Assembly: GCF_900445255.1 (NCBI RefSeq) | Contig: NZ_UAPU01000006.1 | Coordinates: 123,501-187,500, forward strand | Direction of reading: 5' to 3' | DNA: 64,000 bases | Source: Anaerobiospirillum thomasii | GTDB taxonomy: Bacteria > Pseudomonadota > Gammaproteobacteria > Enterobacterales > Succinivibrionaceae | Part shown: piece after piece, positions 15,956 through 25,212 of the stretch | Layout of the letters: every line of letters begins with the position of its first letter | How positions within the stretch are numbered: the stretch's first letter is position 1 | Notes under the pieces: model-generated | Databases searched by the model: none | Seen by the model: the letters and a program-made list of their open reading frames with translations, nothing else | Told to the model about the DNA's origin: nothing | Made by a program: the position numbers and the translations under genes

Positions 15956-17473
15956 GTGAATAAAACTATATACAAAGATCTGCTTCTTGGAATAGATATT
16001 GGAACTACAGGAACCAAGTGTACTTTTTACAACTTCAAGGGGCAGAAGGTATCCTCAGGATATCAAGAATACAGAATGATTCATCCACAAGATGGGTGGA
16101 CAGAACAAGATCCTAGCAGGTGGTGGAGAGCTGTAAAGGAAAATATTCAGCTTTGCATCGATGTAGATAATATTGATACTGGTCGTGTTGCATGCATAGC
16201 TGTAAGCTCTACAAATGCAGTGATGCTAATGGGAAAATCTAAAATTATCTATAATGGAGTAGGTCTTCATGATCAAAGAGCTACTCAACAAGAGCAATGG
16301 CTAAAACAAAATGTTGGTGATGATTATATATTTAATATAACCGGAAATAACATTGTAAAAGGCTCTTTTGCCTTGCCGACTCTTAGATGGTTTATAGATA
16401 ATAGACCAGATTTAATAGAGGAAACAGAAAAGTTCTTAATACCAAATGGCTTTATTATAAAGAAACTGACAGATGAGTATTCTGTAGACAAACCTCGTAG
16501 TGGTCTAACATTAATGAACGACTTGAAAAAAGGATGTTGGTCAGATGAAATTATAAATAAAGCACAGATCCCTTCATCTATTCTTCCCCCTATTTTTAAA
16601 TCTACAGATATTGTGGGCGAGGTTACAAAAAAAGCAGCAAAATCAACGGGACTTAAAGAAGGAACTCCTGTTTGTGCTGGAGCTATCGATACTATATCAG
16701 CTACTTTGGCCACCGGAGCAATTAATCCTCAGGATATTGCTATTACCATTGGCAGTAGTGGTCGAGTATGTCAAATTGACAATGAGCCATTTTTTAAACC
16801 TCATGTTCTTTCTACACCTTATGCCTTTGATAATATTTTTGCATCGGTTCAAACAACAGATAATGCAGGAATTTCATTAAAATGGTTTAGAGACACATTT
16901 GGTAAAGTAGTTTTTCAAGATGCTCTTAATGCAGGTATCAGCATATATGAGCAAATGAACAGACTCTGTTCTAAATCACAGCCAAACTCGTCTCTTATTT
17001 TTTTACCTTATTTATCAGGCGAAAAAAGCCCTATATGGGATCCAAGTGCTAGAGGAGTTTTCTTTGGCGTCGGCTTAAACTCAAACTACAGTGATTTTAT
17101 AAGAGCGATTATGGAAGGCGTTGCTTTTTCTATAAAGCACTGCATTCACAATCTTTTACAAGGAAAGGCTAATTCATCATCTGCTCCTATTCCTATAGGA
17201 GGTGGCATAGCCAACAGTGATATTTGGTGTCAGATTTTTGCGGATATACTACAAAGACCAATAATTCAACTGTGCTATGAGGAAACCGAAACTCTCGGAG
17301 ATATCATTATTGCAGCACAAGCAGTTGGTATAAATGATATAACGCCAGATTTTGGAAAAAAACTTACAGCAAAGGGGAAAATTAAGGCACCATCAAAAGA
17401 TCTGAGTGACTTATATAACGAAAAGTTTGAAAAATATCTTAAGCTATATAATTCTGTAAAAGAGCTATATTAA
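15956..17473 (+). CDS. FGGY-family carbohydrate kinase
   Basis: 505 residues with a GTG start. ATP-binding DIGTTGTK at 14-21, substrate-site GLHDQRA (Asp106) and catalytic base Asp245 in AGAIDTISATL; the second FGGY domain has IPIGGGIANSDIWCQIFADI. The length fits xylulokinase/L-xylulose kinase/gluconokinase-type members. It phosphorylates the sugar brought in by the TRAP system or its derivative, feeding the class II aldolase/epimerase. The exact sugar is not determined. It is last in the operon and followed by a hairpin. Confidence 0.88.
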   Translation: MNKTIYKDLLLGIDIGTTGTKCTFYNFKGQKVSSGYQEYRMIHPQDGWTEQDPSRWWRAVKENIQLCIDVDNIDTGRVACIAVSSTNAVMLMGKSKIIYNGVGLHDQRATQQEQWLKQNVGDDYIFNITGNNIVKGSFALPTLRWFIDNRPDLIEETEKFLIPNGFIIKKLTDEYSVDKPRSGLTLMNDLKKGCWSDEIINKAQIPSSILPPIFKSTDIVGEVTKKAAKSTGLKEGTPVCAGAIDTISATLATGAINPQDIAITIGSSGRVCQIDNEPFFKPHVLSTPYAFDNIFASVQTTDNAGISLKWFRDTFGKVVFQDALNAGISIYEQMNRLCSKSQPNSSLIFLPYLSGEKSPIWDPSARGVFFGVGLNSNYSDFIRAIMEGVAFSIKHCIHNLLQGKANSSSAPIPIGGGIANSDIWCQIFADILQRPIIQLCYEETETLGDIIIAAQAVGINDITPDFGKKLTAKGKIKAPSKDLSDLYNEKFEKYLKLYNSVKELY

Positions 17474-17484
17474 AATTATATTTA

Positions 17485-17513
17485 ACAGCTGCTATTTATA
17501 ACATAGCAGCTGT
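17485..17513. terminator. Hairpin between convergent kinase and ridA genes
   Basis: ACAGCTGCTA and TAGCAGCTGT form a 10-bp perfect stem in the 47-base gap between the two stop codons. There is no strong T-run on either side, so it is at best a weak bidirectional terminator. Confidence 0.5.
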
Positions 17514-17520
17514 AAGTGAT

Positions 17521-17901
17521 CTATTTACGTAAATCAACAACCACTTCAATCTCGCACAGTGCTCCTTTTGGAAGTTCGGCTACTGCCACGCATGATCTGG
17601 CAGGATATGGTGCTTTTAAATAGGAGGCGTAGATTTCATTAAAAACTGCAAAATCAGACATATTCTTTAAAAAACATGTGGTCTTTACAATCTTTGAGAC
17701 ATCAGCACCTGCTGCCTCAACTAAAGCCACTACATTCTGCATGGCCTGATGAGTCTGTTCACTGATATCGCCTTTAAGCTCTCCTGTCTTTGGATTTATA
17801 GCAACCTGACCTGAGGCAAAAAGTAAATTTCCAACAATACGTCCCTGTGAATATGGGCCAATAGCCTGTGGGGCTTTGTCTGTTGATAAGACCTGTGACA
17901 T
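17521..17901 (-). CDS. ridA: RidA family enamine/imine deaminase
   Basis: 126 residues from MSQVLSTDKAPQAIGPYSQG, the canonical RidA length. A longer in-frame reading to 18048 is rejected because AAGGAG precedes the ATG at 17901. RidA hydrolyses reactive 2-aminoacrylate-type enamines; the catalytic Arg is in the PARSCVAVAELPKG segment and the Glu in CEIEVVV. It has no operon partner; the gene to the right has its own terminator. Confidence 0.95.
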   Translation of the reverse strand: MSQVLSTDKAPQAIGPYSQGRIVGNLLFASGQVAINPKTGELKGDISEQTHQAMQNVVALVEAAGADVSKIVKTTCFLKNMSDFAVFNEIYASYLKAPYPARSCVAVAELPKGALCEIEVVVDLRK

Positions 17902-18181
17902 AAATATCTCCTTTAAAACAATAAAATTTATTGTAGCAAAATTATAGGGCTCATACAGATCTGGCCATAACAGTGCACAAGGCGCCCTTTTAAGAGCTCT
18001 TTTGATGCTAATAACAAGGCTCTTTACAGTAAAAAGGGCCTTTAGCACTTAAGACTTAGACAAAGCCTATACGCATAAGCCTTTGAGTGCATTTTATTTT
18101 TTTATCCCTTAAAGATTTAACACACCCCACATACCCTGATTTATAAAGACCGTGTACCAGCACTTTGTATGGCACCTGAAG

Positions 18182-18206
18182 AAAGAGCAGCCTCAGGCTG
18201 CTCTTT
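18182..18206 (-). terminator. Terminator of the second TRAP operon
   Basis: AAAGAGCAGCC and GGCTGCTCTTT pair perfectly around a 3-base loop, 21 bases after the dctM stop. On the minus strand it is followed by TTTCTTC. Confidence 0.75.
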
Positions 18207-18226
18207 ATATGTCAATGGAGTTTATA

Positions 18227-19507
18227 TTACTTTAATAGATTTGGCAGAAGCATTGAGATCTGCGGGATGAAGGTTATCATCATCAGTGTGGTAATCATTA
18301 CCAGGATGAATGGCAAGATACCCTTTAATACAACCTCAAGCTTTGAGTTGGACACTCGCGCCGCCACAAACAGAGCCATACCCAGAGGCGGTGTGATAAA
18401 GCCAATGGCAAGGTTTGCAACCATGATAATGCCAAAGTGTACAGGATCGACACCAATTGATTTGGCTACAGGCAGAAGAATTGGAGATAAAATCAATATT
18501 GCAGGAGTCTGATCCATTACACAGCCAATAATAAGCAGCAGAATATTGATTAAAATCAGCAGCAGTATCTTGTTTTGTGTAATGTCCATCAGAGTCTCTG
18601 TAACAAGTACAGGGATCTGCTGAATGGTCAGTACCTTGGAGAAGGCAGTAGCACAGGCTAAAATTACCATTACAGTACCTGTAGTACAGCATGATGTGGC
18701 AATAGCCTCTACTAGCTTTTTAAAGTTGAGCTCTTTGTGGATAAATGAGCCACAGATAAAAGCATAGATAGCAGCTACAGCCGCAGCCTCGGTTGGAGTA
18801 AAGATACCTGCATAGATACCGCCTAAAATAATGACTGGGTTGATTAAGGCCCACTTGGCCTCCCAGATGGCGCCCCAGGCCTTTGACCACTCAAAAGGAT
18901 CGGTCTGCACCTGGAATTTATTTATCCTGCAGTAAAAATATGAGTATGCAATCAAGGCTGCACCAATTAAAAAGCCTGGCAGAATACCGCCCATAAACAA
19001 TGAGGTAACAGAGGCACCTGTGGAGACGCCATAGAGCACCATAGGAATTGACGGAGGAATAATTACGCCAATGGTACCTGCAGTGGCTACCAGTGCCAGG
19101 GCAAATGATCTTTTATAGCCAAGCTCAATCATGGTAGGAATAACCATTGAGCCTACAGCTGCCACAGTGGCAGGACCTGAGCCTGAGACAGCAGCAAAGA
19201 ACATACATACAAGCACAGTTACAATAGCTACACCGCCTGTAATACGGCCAAAGAAGATATTGCAGACATTTAAAATACGGCGCGATACACCGCCAGCTCC
19301 CATCAGATCGCCTGCCAGAATGAACAGTGGCACAGCAAGAATAGGAAATGAGTCACAGGCAACAACCATTGCCTGAGGAATAGATGTCAATGTAAGACCT
19401 GCACCTGAGAGCAGTGCTGCCAGTGTGGACAAACCAATGGCTATACCTACAGGCACATTGAGAATTAAAAAAACTATAAGTGATATGAGTAAAACTATTG
19501 ATGCCAT
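18227..19507 (-). CDS. dctM: TRAP transporter large permease (DctM family), second system
   Basis: 426 residues with about 12 hydrophobic segments. It has the core signatures MFFAAVSGSGPATVAAVGS and IIPPSIPMVLYGVSTGASVTSLFMGG. It lies 11 bases after the dctQ stop and is last in the LacI-controlled operon. It is distinctly more G+C-rich and only distantly related to the DctM at 14028, so this is a separate system rather than a local duplication. Confidence 0.93.
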   Translation of the reverse strand: MASIVLLISLIVFLILNVPVGIAIGLSTLAALLSGAGLTLTSIPQAMVVACDSFPILAVPLFILAGDLMGAGGVSRRILNVCNIFFGRITGGVAIVTVLVCMFFAAVSGSGPATVAAVGSMVIPTMIELGYKRSFALALVATAGTIGVIIPPSIPMVLYGVSTGASVTSLFMGGILPGFLIGAALIAYSYFYCRINKFQVQTDPFEWSKAWGAIWEAKWALINPVIILGGIYAGIFTPTEAAAVAAIYAFICGSFIHKELNFKKLVEAIATSCCTTGTVMVILACATAFSKVLTIQQIPVLVTETLMDITQNKILLLILINILLLIIGCVMDQTPAILILSPILLPVAKSIGVDPVHFGIIMVANLAIGFITPPLGMALFVAARVSNSKLEVVLKGILPFILVMITTLMMITFIPQISMLLPNLLK

Positions 19508-19518
19508 ATAACCACTTC

Positions 19519-20019
19519 CTACTGCTGCTCTTCATCCTGAGTCTCTTTACCTATGTTCTTTATATAGTAGGTAATAGACTGTACAAGACGGATAGAGGTT
19601 AATGAAAAGCCAACTAGTGGTGCTGAATAGACCAGCCACATTGGAATACGCATTGCAGGTGAAAGCTGACCTATCATCATCTGTTTTTTAACCAGCTGCC
19701 AATCAAGATAAATTACAGTCAGAGCAAAGGCTAAAAATAATAATTCACCTAAAATTACTACATATGGTCTCAAGGCTTTTGGAAAGCAGTATAGACCTGC
19801 ATCAATCTTGATATGACGCATCATGCGGGCACCGTAGCTTATGCCCATAAAAACCAGCCACACAAAAATGTAACGTGAAAGTTCCTCTGACCAGCCAAGA
19901 GAAGCATGCATCACATAACGCATAAATACCTGTGTACCTAATATCAGCGCTAAAGCCGACATCAATACCACACAGATAGACATTTCAAGCTTGTCATCTA
20001 AAAATTTCAATATGCTCAT
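19519..20019 (-). CDS. dctQ: TRAP transporter small permease (DctQ family), second system
   Basis: 166 residues with four hydrophobic segments. The conserved LGWSEELSRYIFVWLVFMGISYG is present. It lies between dctP and dctM in the transcript and anchors the Na+-driven permease complex. Confidence 0.92.
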   Translation of the reverse strand: MSILKFLDDKLEMSICVVLMSALALILGTQVFMRYVMHASLGWSEELSRYIFVWLVFMGISYGARMMRHIKIDAGLYCFPKALRPYVVILGELLFLAFALTVIYLDWQLVKKQMMIGQLSPAMRIPMWLVYSAPLVGFSLTSIRLVQSITYYIKNIGKETQDEEQQ

Positions 20020-20071
20020 GTCACTTTCCTATATGCGGCAGGTGCACCCTGCCGCCACATTAAAGTATGTA

Positions 20072-21070
20072 TTAATATTTCTTGTTTAAAACAGCATCAA
20101 GATACTCTGGGTGATCCATCTTCTCTTTAACAAGATCGTACACACCGCCGTCTACTGCCATCTTTTTCCACTGATCTCTGTCAGCATCGCTAAGCTCGAT
20201 AACCTCGCAGCCTGCCTGCTTGAACTTCTCTACAGCGGCAGCATCAAGCTCTTTAGATCTCTGAACCTGAGTCTCAACAAAGGCCTTAACTGCCTTATCA
20301 AGAGCCTTTTGCAGATCTGGGCCTAATGACTCATACTTCTCCTGATTCATAATGAGGATCTGTGGGCTATACTGATGGCCTGTCAGTGAAATGTAGTGCT
20401 GAACTTCATAAAGCTTGTTGGCATCAATAATAGCTACAGGGTTTTCCTGTGCATCAATAGTGCCCTGCTGCAGAGCTGGCAGCACCTCGGCAAATGCCAT
20501 AGGTGTTGGGTTGGCACCCCATGCCTGCCACTGAGCCATCTGAATCTCTGACTCAATTACACGTACCTTGGCGCCTTTAACATCGGCAGGAACCTTAACT
20601 GCAACCTTGTTGTTAGTGTAGTTTCTAAAGCCGTTGCCAACCATAGCCAGATACTTAAGGCCCTTGCTCTCAACCTGTGAATTTACCTTGTTGGCAATCT
20701 CGCCGTTAAAACAGGCACGGGCATCCTCAGCTGAGCTGAATAAGAATGGAGCATCCCAGATAAAGAAGTCAGAAACCATTGAGGTTAATACTGATGGCTG
20801 AGTCAGTACCAGATCTATATCACCCATAATGGTTGACTCGGTGGCAACACGGTCATCACCTAACATGTTGTCAGGGAAATGTTTGATATCAAGAACGCCG
20901 CCTGACTCTTTGGCAGCTACATCAATCATAACCAGGGCAGCATCTTTGGCAGCCTGATTGGTAGCATTGGAAAATCTCAGTTCAATCTTGTCTGCAGCCT
21001 GAGCAGATACGCTAACTGCACTTAATACGGCCACAGCCATAACACTTTTAACAAATGATTTAAGTTTCAT
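20072..21070 (-). CDS. dctP: TRAP transporter substrate-binding protein, second system
   Basis: 332 residues. A signal peptide of about 25 residues ends VSAQA-ADKIELRF. The mature protein has the DctP run KGAKVRVIESEIQMAQWQAWGANPTPMAFAEVLPALQQGTIDAQENP, with the ligand-contact Arg in VRVIES. It follows the transketolase genes by 22 bases, so the imported compound is expected to enter a transketolase-dependent route. Confidence 0.93.
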   Translation of the reverse strand: MKLKSFVKSVMAVAVLSAVSVSAQAADKIELRFSNATNQAAKDAALVMIDVAAKESGGVLDIKHFPDNMLGDDRVATESTIMGDIDLVLTQPSVLTSMVSDFFIWDAPFLFSSAEDARACFNGEIANKVNSQVESKGLKYLAMVGNGFRNYTNNKVAVKVPADVKGAKVRVIESEIQMAQWQAWGANPTPMAFAEVLPALQQGTIDAQENPVAIIDANKLYEVQHYISLTGHQYSPQILIMNQEKYESLGPDLQKALDKAVKAFVETQVQRSKELDAAAVEKFKQAGCEVIELSDADRDQWKKMAVDGGVYDLVKEKMDHPEYLDAVLNKKY

Positions 21071-21092
21071 AACAAACTCCTAAAAAATGAAC

Positions 21093-22016
21093 TTAATTTA
21101 AATTGTCTGCAACAGTTTTAACAATATCGTCGGCGCTTAGGTGATACAGCTCAAAGAGCTCTTTGGCGCTGCCTGAACGGCCAAAGCTGTCATCAACACC
21201 CATACGAATGACACGGCATGGGCTCTTTTCACAGCACACTTCACACACTGCAGCTCCAAGACCACCTGCTCTTTGATGATCCTCGCATGTCACTATAAGT
21301 CCGGTCATAGCTGCTCTGACAATGGCCTCTTCATCAATTGGCTTGATGCTGTACATGTCAATAACACCAACATTGATGTTTCTCTCAGCCTTTAGTTTCT
21401 CTGCTGCCTCTAAAGCTGCATGCACACGGCTGCCACAGGCTATGATATAGGCATCAGTGCCTTCCTTTAGAGTATGGCTGCCACCAAGCTTAAACTTGGT
21501 TGTATCGCTGTAAAGATCTGGCATCTTGTCACGGCCCACGCGCATATAGGCAGGACCGTCATGCTCTGCCATAAGATAGACAAGCTCTCTTGTTGCAACA
21601 GGATCGGCTGGCACTAAAACAACATTGCCAGGCATGGTGCGCATAACTGCAAGATCCTCAAGTGCCTGATGGGTGGCACCGTCAGCTCCGCACTCTATGC
21701 CGGCATGAGTTGCCACAACCTTGACATTAAGGTGTGGATAGCACACTGAATTTCTAAACTGCTCTGAGGCTCTTAAACTTGCAAATACAGCAAAGGTACT
21801 TACAAATGGAACAAGACCAGTAGTGGCTAGACCTGCAGCCACACCCATCATGTTCTGCTCGGCAATACCGCAGTCGATAAATCTGTCACCATGCGCCTTT
21901 CTAAAGGTATCTGTAAAGGTGGCCTTGGCCAGATCGGCATCAAGCACTACAATGTTTTTATTCTTCTCATATAAAGAAACAAGAGCCAGGCCGTAAGCTT
22001 CACGATTTGCTATCAT
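21093..22016 (-). CDS. Transketolase, C-terminal subunit
   Basis: 307 residues from MIANREAYGLALVSLYEKN; the longer reading to 22109 is out of register with the upstream gene's stop and is rejected. It carries the pyrimidine-binding domain (FIDCGIAEQNMMGVAAGLA, with the Glu that activates thiamine diphosphate) and the C-terminal domain (IACGSRVHAALEA). Split transketolases occur in pentose and apiose catabolic clusters and in many anaerobes. The start lies one base after the N-subunit stop, so 1:1 synthesis is likely. Confidence 0.93.
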   Translation of the reverse strand: MIANREAYGLALVSLYEKNKNIVVLDADLAKATFTDTFRKAHGDRFIDCGIAEQNMMGVAAGLATTGLVPFVSTFAVFASLRASEQFRNSVCYPHLNVKVVATHAGIECGADGATHQALEDLAVMRTMPGNVVLVPADPVATRELVYLMAEHDGPAYMRVGRDKMPDLYSDTTKFKLGGSHTLKEGTDAYIIACGSRVHAALEAAEKLKAERNINVGVIDMYSIKPIDEEAIVRAAMTGLIVTCEDHQRAGGLGAAVCEVCCEKSPCRVIRMGVDDSFGRSGSAKELFELYHLSADDIVKTVADNLN

Positions 22017-22017
22017 A

Positions 22018-22833
22018 TTAAACTCCCAATTCCTCTTTTGCCTGTAGAAGCTCCTGCTCACTTGGAGCCTTGCCATGCCATCCAACCTGATTTTCCATAA
22101 ATGAAACACCCTTGCCCTTTATAGTGTTGGCAAGAATTACTGTAGGTCTGTTCTCGCACTCACGCGCTCTGGCAAAAGCCTGTAAAATCTGCTCATAGTC
22201 ATGACCGTCAATCTCAATTGTGTTAAGGTCAAATGCTTCAAGCTTTGCCTTGATATTCTTTAAAGACATAACCTCATCATTGCTGCCGTCGATCTGCAGA
22301 CCGTTGTGATCAACAATGACAGTAAGATTGGAAAGGCTGTTGTGGCTTGCAAACATTAAAGCCTCCCAGACCTCACCCTCATTCATCTCACCATCACCAA
22401 GTACGGTATAGACTCTGTAGTTAGAAGCTGTAAGTTTAGCTGCCATGGCCATACCGCAGGCTGCTGATATGCCCTGACCTAATGAACCTGTTGACATATC
22501 CACACCTGCTGTGTGCTTCATATCAGGATGGCCCTGCAGGAAACTGTCAACATGACGCAGTTTTAAAAGCTCATTTCTGTCAAAAAAGCCCTTTTTGGCT
22601 AAAGCTGCATATAAAATAGGACTGGCATGGCCTTTAGAGAGCACAAAACGATCTCTGTCTGCCTTTTTTGGATCTTTAGGATCAACCTGCATGACATCAA
22701 AATAGAGAACAGACATAATATCTGCCAGTGACAATGAACCGCCAGGATGGCCTGAGCCACCTTTGACAATAGCCTCAAGGGCCATATAGCGTAATTCATC
22801 AGCAATTTGCTTTAATTGAGAAGCGCTTTGCAT
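22018..22833 (-). CDS. Transketolase, N-terminal subunit
   Basis: 271 residues covering the thiamine-diphosphate domain: SGHPGGSLS, LSKGHASPILYAALA, the metal/TPP motif GDGEMNEGEVWEALMFASHN, and DHNGLQIDG. The partner domain is the next gene. It is the first structural gene downstream of a CAAACGTTTG operator, 66 bases before the start. It transfers two-carbon units between ketose and aldose phosphates; the actual donor here is not known. Confidence 0.93.
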   Translation of the reverse strand: MQSASQLKQIADELRYMALEAIVKGGSGHPGGSLSLADIMSVLYFDVMQVDPKDPKKADRDRFVLSKGHASPILYAALAKKGFFDRNELLKLRHVDSFLQGHPDMKHTAGVDMSTGSLGQGISAACGMAMAAKLTASNYRVYTVLGDGEMNEGEVWEALMFASHNSLSNLTVIVDHNGLQIDGSNDEVMSLKNIKAKLEAFDLNTIEIDGHDYEQILQAFARARECENRPTVILANTIKGKGVSFMENQVGWHGKAPSEQELLQAKEELGV

Positions 22834-22898
22834 ATAAACCTCAGGTAAAATATTTAAATATGATAATAATTATTTGATTTAACTTTATTATATTTACA

Positions 22899-22908
22899 CA
22901 AACGTTTG
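22899..22908. promoter_or_regulatory. LacI-family operator 1
   Basis: CAAACGTTTG, a perfect 10-bp palindrome with the central CG typical of LacI/PurR/GntR operators, upstream of the transketolase gene. The same 10-mer recurs upstream of the isomerase gene (24857-24866). The 22834-23141 gap is otherwise gene-free and also holds ATTTGCGCAAA at 23027-23037. Confidence 0.7.
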
Positions 22909-23141
22909 ATTAATGTGTTTGAGTTCACATAAATCAAAGTATTTGTTAATTTTGCGTTAAAAACACGCATCTTACTGATATTACAAGAAATATTATGGGT
23001 TTTTAATTGCGCTCCATACTAAAAGTATTTGCGCAAAAACAGATAAGAATTTGAATATAAAGAATTTTTTTTGAAAATAGAAGGAAAAGACAGTTGAGGG
23101 ATAAGAGCAAAGCCTATGTAAAACTTTGCTCAAAATTCAGA

Positions 23142-24131
23142 CTACTGTTTTTCTCCAAGTGAGGCTCTTACCACGAGCTTTGGAGTTAAAACTATTTTAA
23201 TTGGATCCTGAGCATTCTCAATCTCCTGCAGCAAAAGCTCGGCAGCCTTTTTGCCAAGGAAGATCTTGCGCTGATGCACTGTGGTCAAAGGCACGCTTAT
23301 CATGCTGCTGATTTCAAGATCATCATAGCCTGCAACCTTGATATCATCAGGTATTTTAATGCCATGATCCTGACAGTATTTAATGGCACCAAGGGCCACT
23401 GAATCATTAATGGCAAAGATTGAATCAATACCTTTGCCAAGCAGTCCCTTGGTCTTTTTATATCCGTTTTCAAAGGTTGCATCCGTATAGATTATATTGT
23501 GCTCATTAAACTCAATTGCATTCTCTTCCATAACCTGCTTGAAGGCGCGCAGTCGGTCTATAGTAGTTTTAGATCTTTTATTGCCAAGGATAAGACCTAT
23601 ATTTTTACAACCCTGATGGATCATGTGCCTGAAGAGCTGCAGTGCCCCTGTATAGTTGTCATTGATAACAGAGGAGATACTATCAGAGAGCTCAACGTCG
23701 GCCGCTACTACCTGTATGCCGCTATCCTTTATAGCCTTGATATCACTTTCACTGGCTGTGACAGAGACCATGATTATGCCTTCAACTCTCTGCCTTTTTA
23801 GAAACTGAATATTATCCTTTTCAATATGCTCATCGCGGTTGCAGTCGCACAGCAGCACATTATAGCCCTGAGAGCGCAGATATTCGTTAACACCTTTGGC
23901 AATAGAGGCATAATAGGTCGATACCAGATCGGGAATAATAAGACCTATAAGTTTACTCTCTTTGGTAATAAGAGTACGCGCCACCTCATTTGGCGCATAA
24001 TTAAGCTCAATACAGGCCTGTTTGATTTTCTGTCTTAAACTCTCAGACACACCGGCCTTATTGTTTAAAGCCCTTGAAACTGAAGAAGGTGTTACACCGC
24101 AGTGGCGTGCCACGTCTACAATACTTACCAT
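23142..24131 (-). CDS. LacI-family transcriptional repressor
   Basis: 329 residues from MVSIVDVARHCG. An ATG 21 bases upstream is in frame, but AGGG precedes the inner ATG. The helix-turn-helix is SIVDVARHCGVTPSSVSRALNNKAGVSESLRQKI with the hinge ELNYAPNEVARTL; a periplasmic-binding-like effector domain follows. It lies between the RpiB-like gene and the transketolase genes and is expected to bind the two CAAACGTTTG sites that bracket it, controlling both transcripts. Confidence 0.92.
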   Translation of the reverse strand: MVSIVDVARHCGVTPSSVSRALNNKAGVSESLRQKIKQACIELNYAPNEVARTLITKESKLIGLIIPDLVSTYYASIAKGVNEYLRSQGYNVLLCDCNRDEHIEKDNIQFLKRQRVEGIIMVSVTASESDIKAIKDSGIQVVAADVELSDSISSVINDNYTGALQLFRHMIHQGCKNIGLILGNKRSKTTIDRLRAFKQVMEENAIEFNEHNIIYTDATFENGYKKTKGLLGKGIDSIFAINDSVALGAIKYCQDHGIKIPDDIKVAGYDDLEISSMISVPLTTVHQRKIFLGKKAAELLLQEIENAQDPIKIVLTPKLVVRASLGEKQ

Positions 24132-24173
24132 ATTATGCCCTAAGGGCCGCATAAAGGCGGCCCTGCATGTGTA

Positions 24174-24806
24174 TTAAAGTGATTTTAAGAAAGCTGCAAT
24201 CTCATCATCCTGACAGTTTGGATAGAACATCTCTGCAAACTTAGGATCATCAATAGTGCCCTTGACAAAGTCCTTATCAAGATCTTTTAGAATGTCGATA
24301 AGTGGTCTGTGGGTAATGGTCTTAACATGATCTAAGATCTTCTTGTTAGCCTGCTCAGCCTCAGCTCTCTCCTTTGGATAGCCGCCGCCAAATGGACTTA
24401 CAAACAGCTTTTCAAAGGTGTAGCGCAGATTTAACTCACCGCCCCAGCCAAAGTTCTGGGCATATGGCAGAGATATGGCATTGCCACCGTTAACCTGAGT
24501 AAAGAGGTAGGCATCAGTTGGGTTGGTTACATGACCGCACTGTACATTAGGGAAAGCATTGCAGGCAAGACATGCACCTTCACCGGTACCACAGCCTGTT
24601 ACAACAAAATCTACAGCCTTGGTTGATAGAAGAATAGAGGCTAAAAGACCATTTCTTACATAGGTTAAAAATCTCTTGTCTTCAGCGCTGTACATACCAT
24701 AGTTGAATACTTCATGGCCGTGAGCTGATGCAACATCGTTGAGCTCTTTGAAAATAAGAGCGTTCTTAGGGGCCTGTGAGTTTTCAAGAACTAGTGCAAT
24801 TTTCAT
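24174..24806 (-). CDS. RpiB/LacAB-family sugar isomerase
   Basis: 210 residues, longer than RpiB (149). The family core is present: MKIALVLENSQAPKNALIFKEL, VDFVVTGCGTGEGACLACNAFPNVQCG (parallel to the CGTGxGxSIAANK motif, with the catalytic Cys two residues before GTG), and NGGNAISLPY. It may isomerise a free or phosphorylated pentose or tetrose; the long C-terminal part (SPFGGGYPKER onward) marks a subfamily distinct from RpiB itself. It is the first gene of the cluster, 50 bases downstream of operator 2. Confidence 0.85.
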   Translation of the reverse strand: MKIALVLENSQAPKNALIFKELNDVASAHGHEVFNYGMYSAEDKRFLTYVRNGLLASILLSTKAVDFVVTGCGTGEGACLACNAFPNVQCGHVTNPTDAYLFTQVNGGNAISLPYAQNFGWGGELNLRYTFEKLFVSPFGGGYPKERAEAEQANKKILDHVKTITHRPLIDILKDLDKDFVKGTIDDPKFAEMFYPNCQDDEIAAFLKSL

Positions 24807-24856
24807 TTTTTATTTCCTTTTAAACAAAAAACTATAATTCCATTATACACAATTAA

Positions 24857-24866
24857 CAAACGTTTG
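24857..24866. promoter_or_regulatory. LacI-family operator 2
   Basis: CAAACGTTTG within AACAAACGTTTGCT, 51 bases upstream of the RpiB-like gene start; identical core to operator 1. Confidence 0.7.
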
Positions 24867-25047
24867 CTAAAAATTTTGCTATATTTGCGCAAATTATTTG
24901 AGTGTTTTTGCTTTAGTAGAAATGATGGATTTGCTGTTGTTATTTATATTTACTTTGGTACAGATATTAAAGCATATTCCTACAGCTAAATCCCATGTAT
25001 AAGCGATAAAATTTAATGACAAGATTGTGTGTCTTTTAAGTTGTGAG

Positions 25048-25052
25048 CAAAA
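25048..25052. repeat. 5-bp target duplication, left (CAAAA)
   Basis: CAAAA directly precedes the left transposon end TGTCAC; the same CAAAA follows the right end at 30911-30915. Confidence 0.8.
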
Positions 25053-25102
25053 TGTCACTGCTAAATGAGAATGACGCATTTTAGCTAAGTCATTTTGTCA
25101 TG
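25053..25102. repeat. Transposon terminal inverted repeat, left
   Basis: 50 bases with outer end TGTCACTGCTAAATGAGAAT; contains TTAGCTAAG and ends TTTTGTCATG. It pairs with 30861-30910 at 38/50. Confidence 0.88.
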
Positions 25103-25152
25103 CCTTTAAAGCATTTTGTTCTAATTGTATTAAATAACCTCAAATAGCACAT

Positions 25153-25180
25153 AAAAAAAATGATCCCATATAGGGACCAT
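25153..25180 (-). terminator. Terminator after the transposon ATPase gene
   Basis: Minus strand ATGGTCCC/GGGATCAT (one G-U pair) with a 5-base loop, followed by a run of eight T's. It lies about 30 bases after the ATPase stop. Confidence 0.75.
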
Positions 25181-25212
25181 TTTCGTGTATTATCCTTCTT
25201 GTATTATCTTCT

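Noticed and set aside
24894..25079. 61-residue open frame on the minus strand left of the transposon
   Set aside because: No ribosome binding site, low-complexity composition, and it runs across the transposon's left inverted repeat; chance frame.
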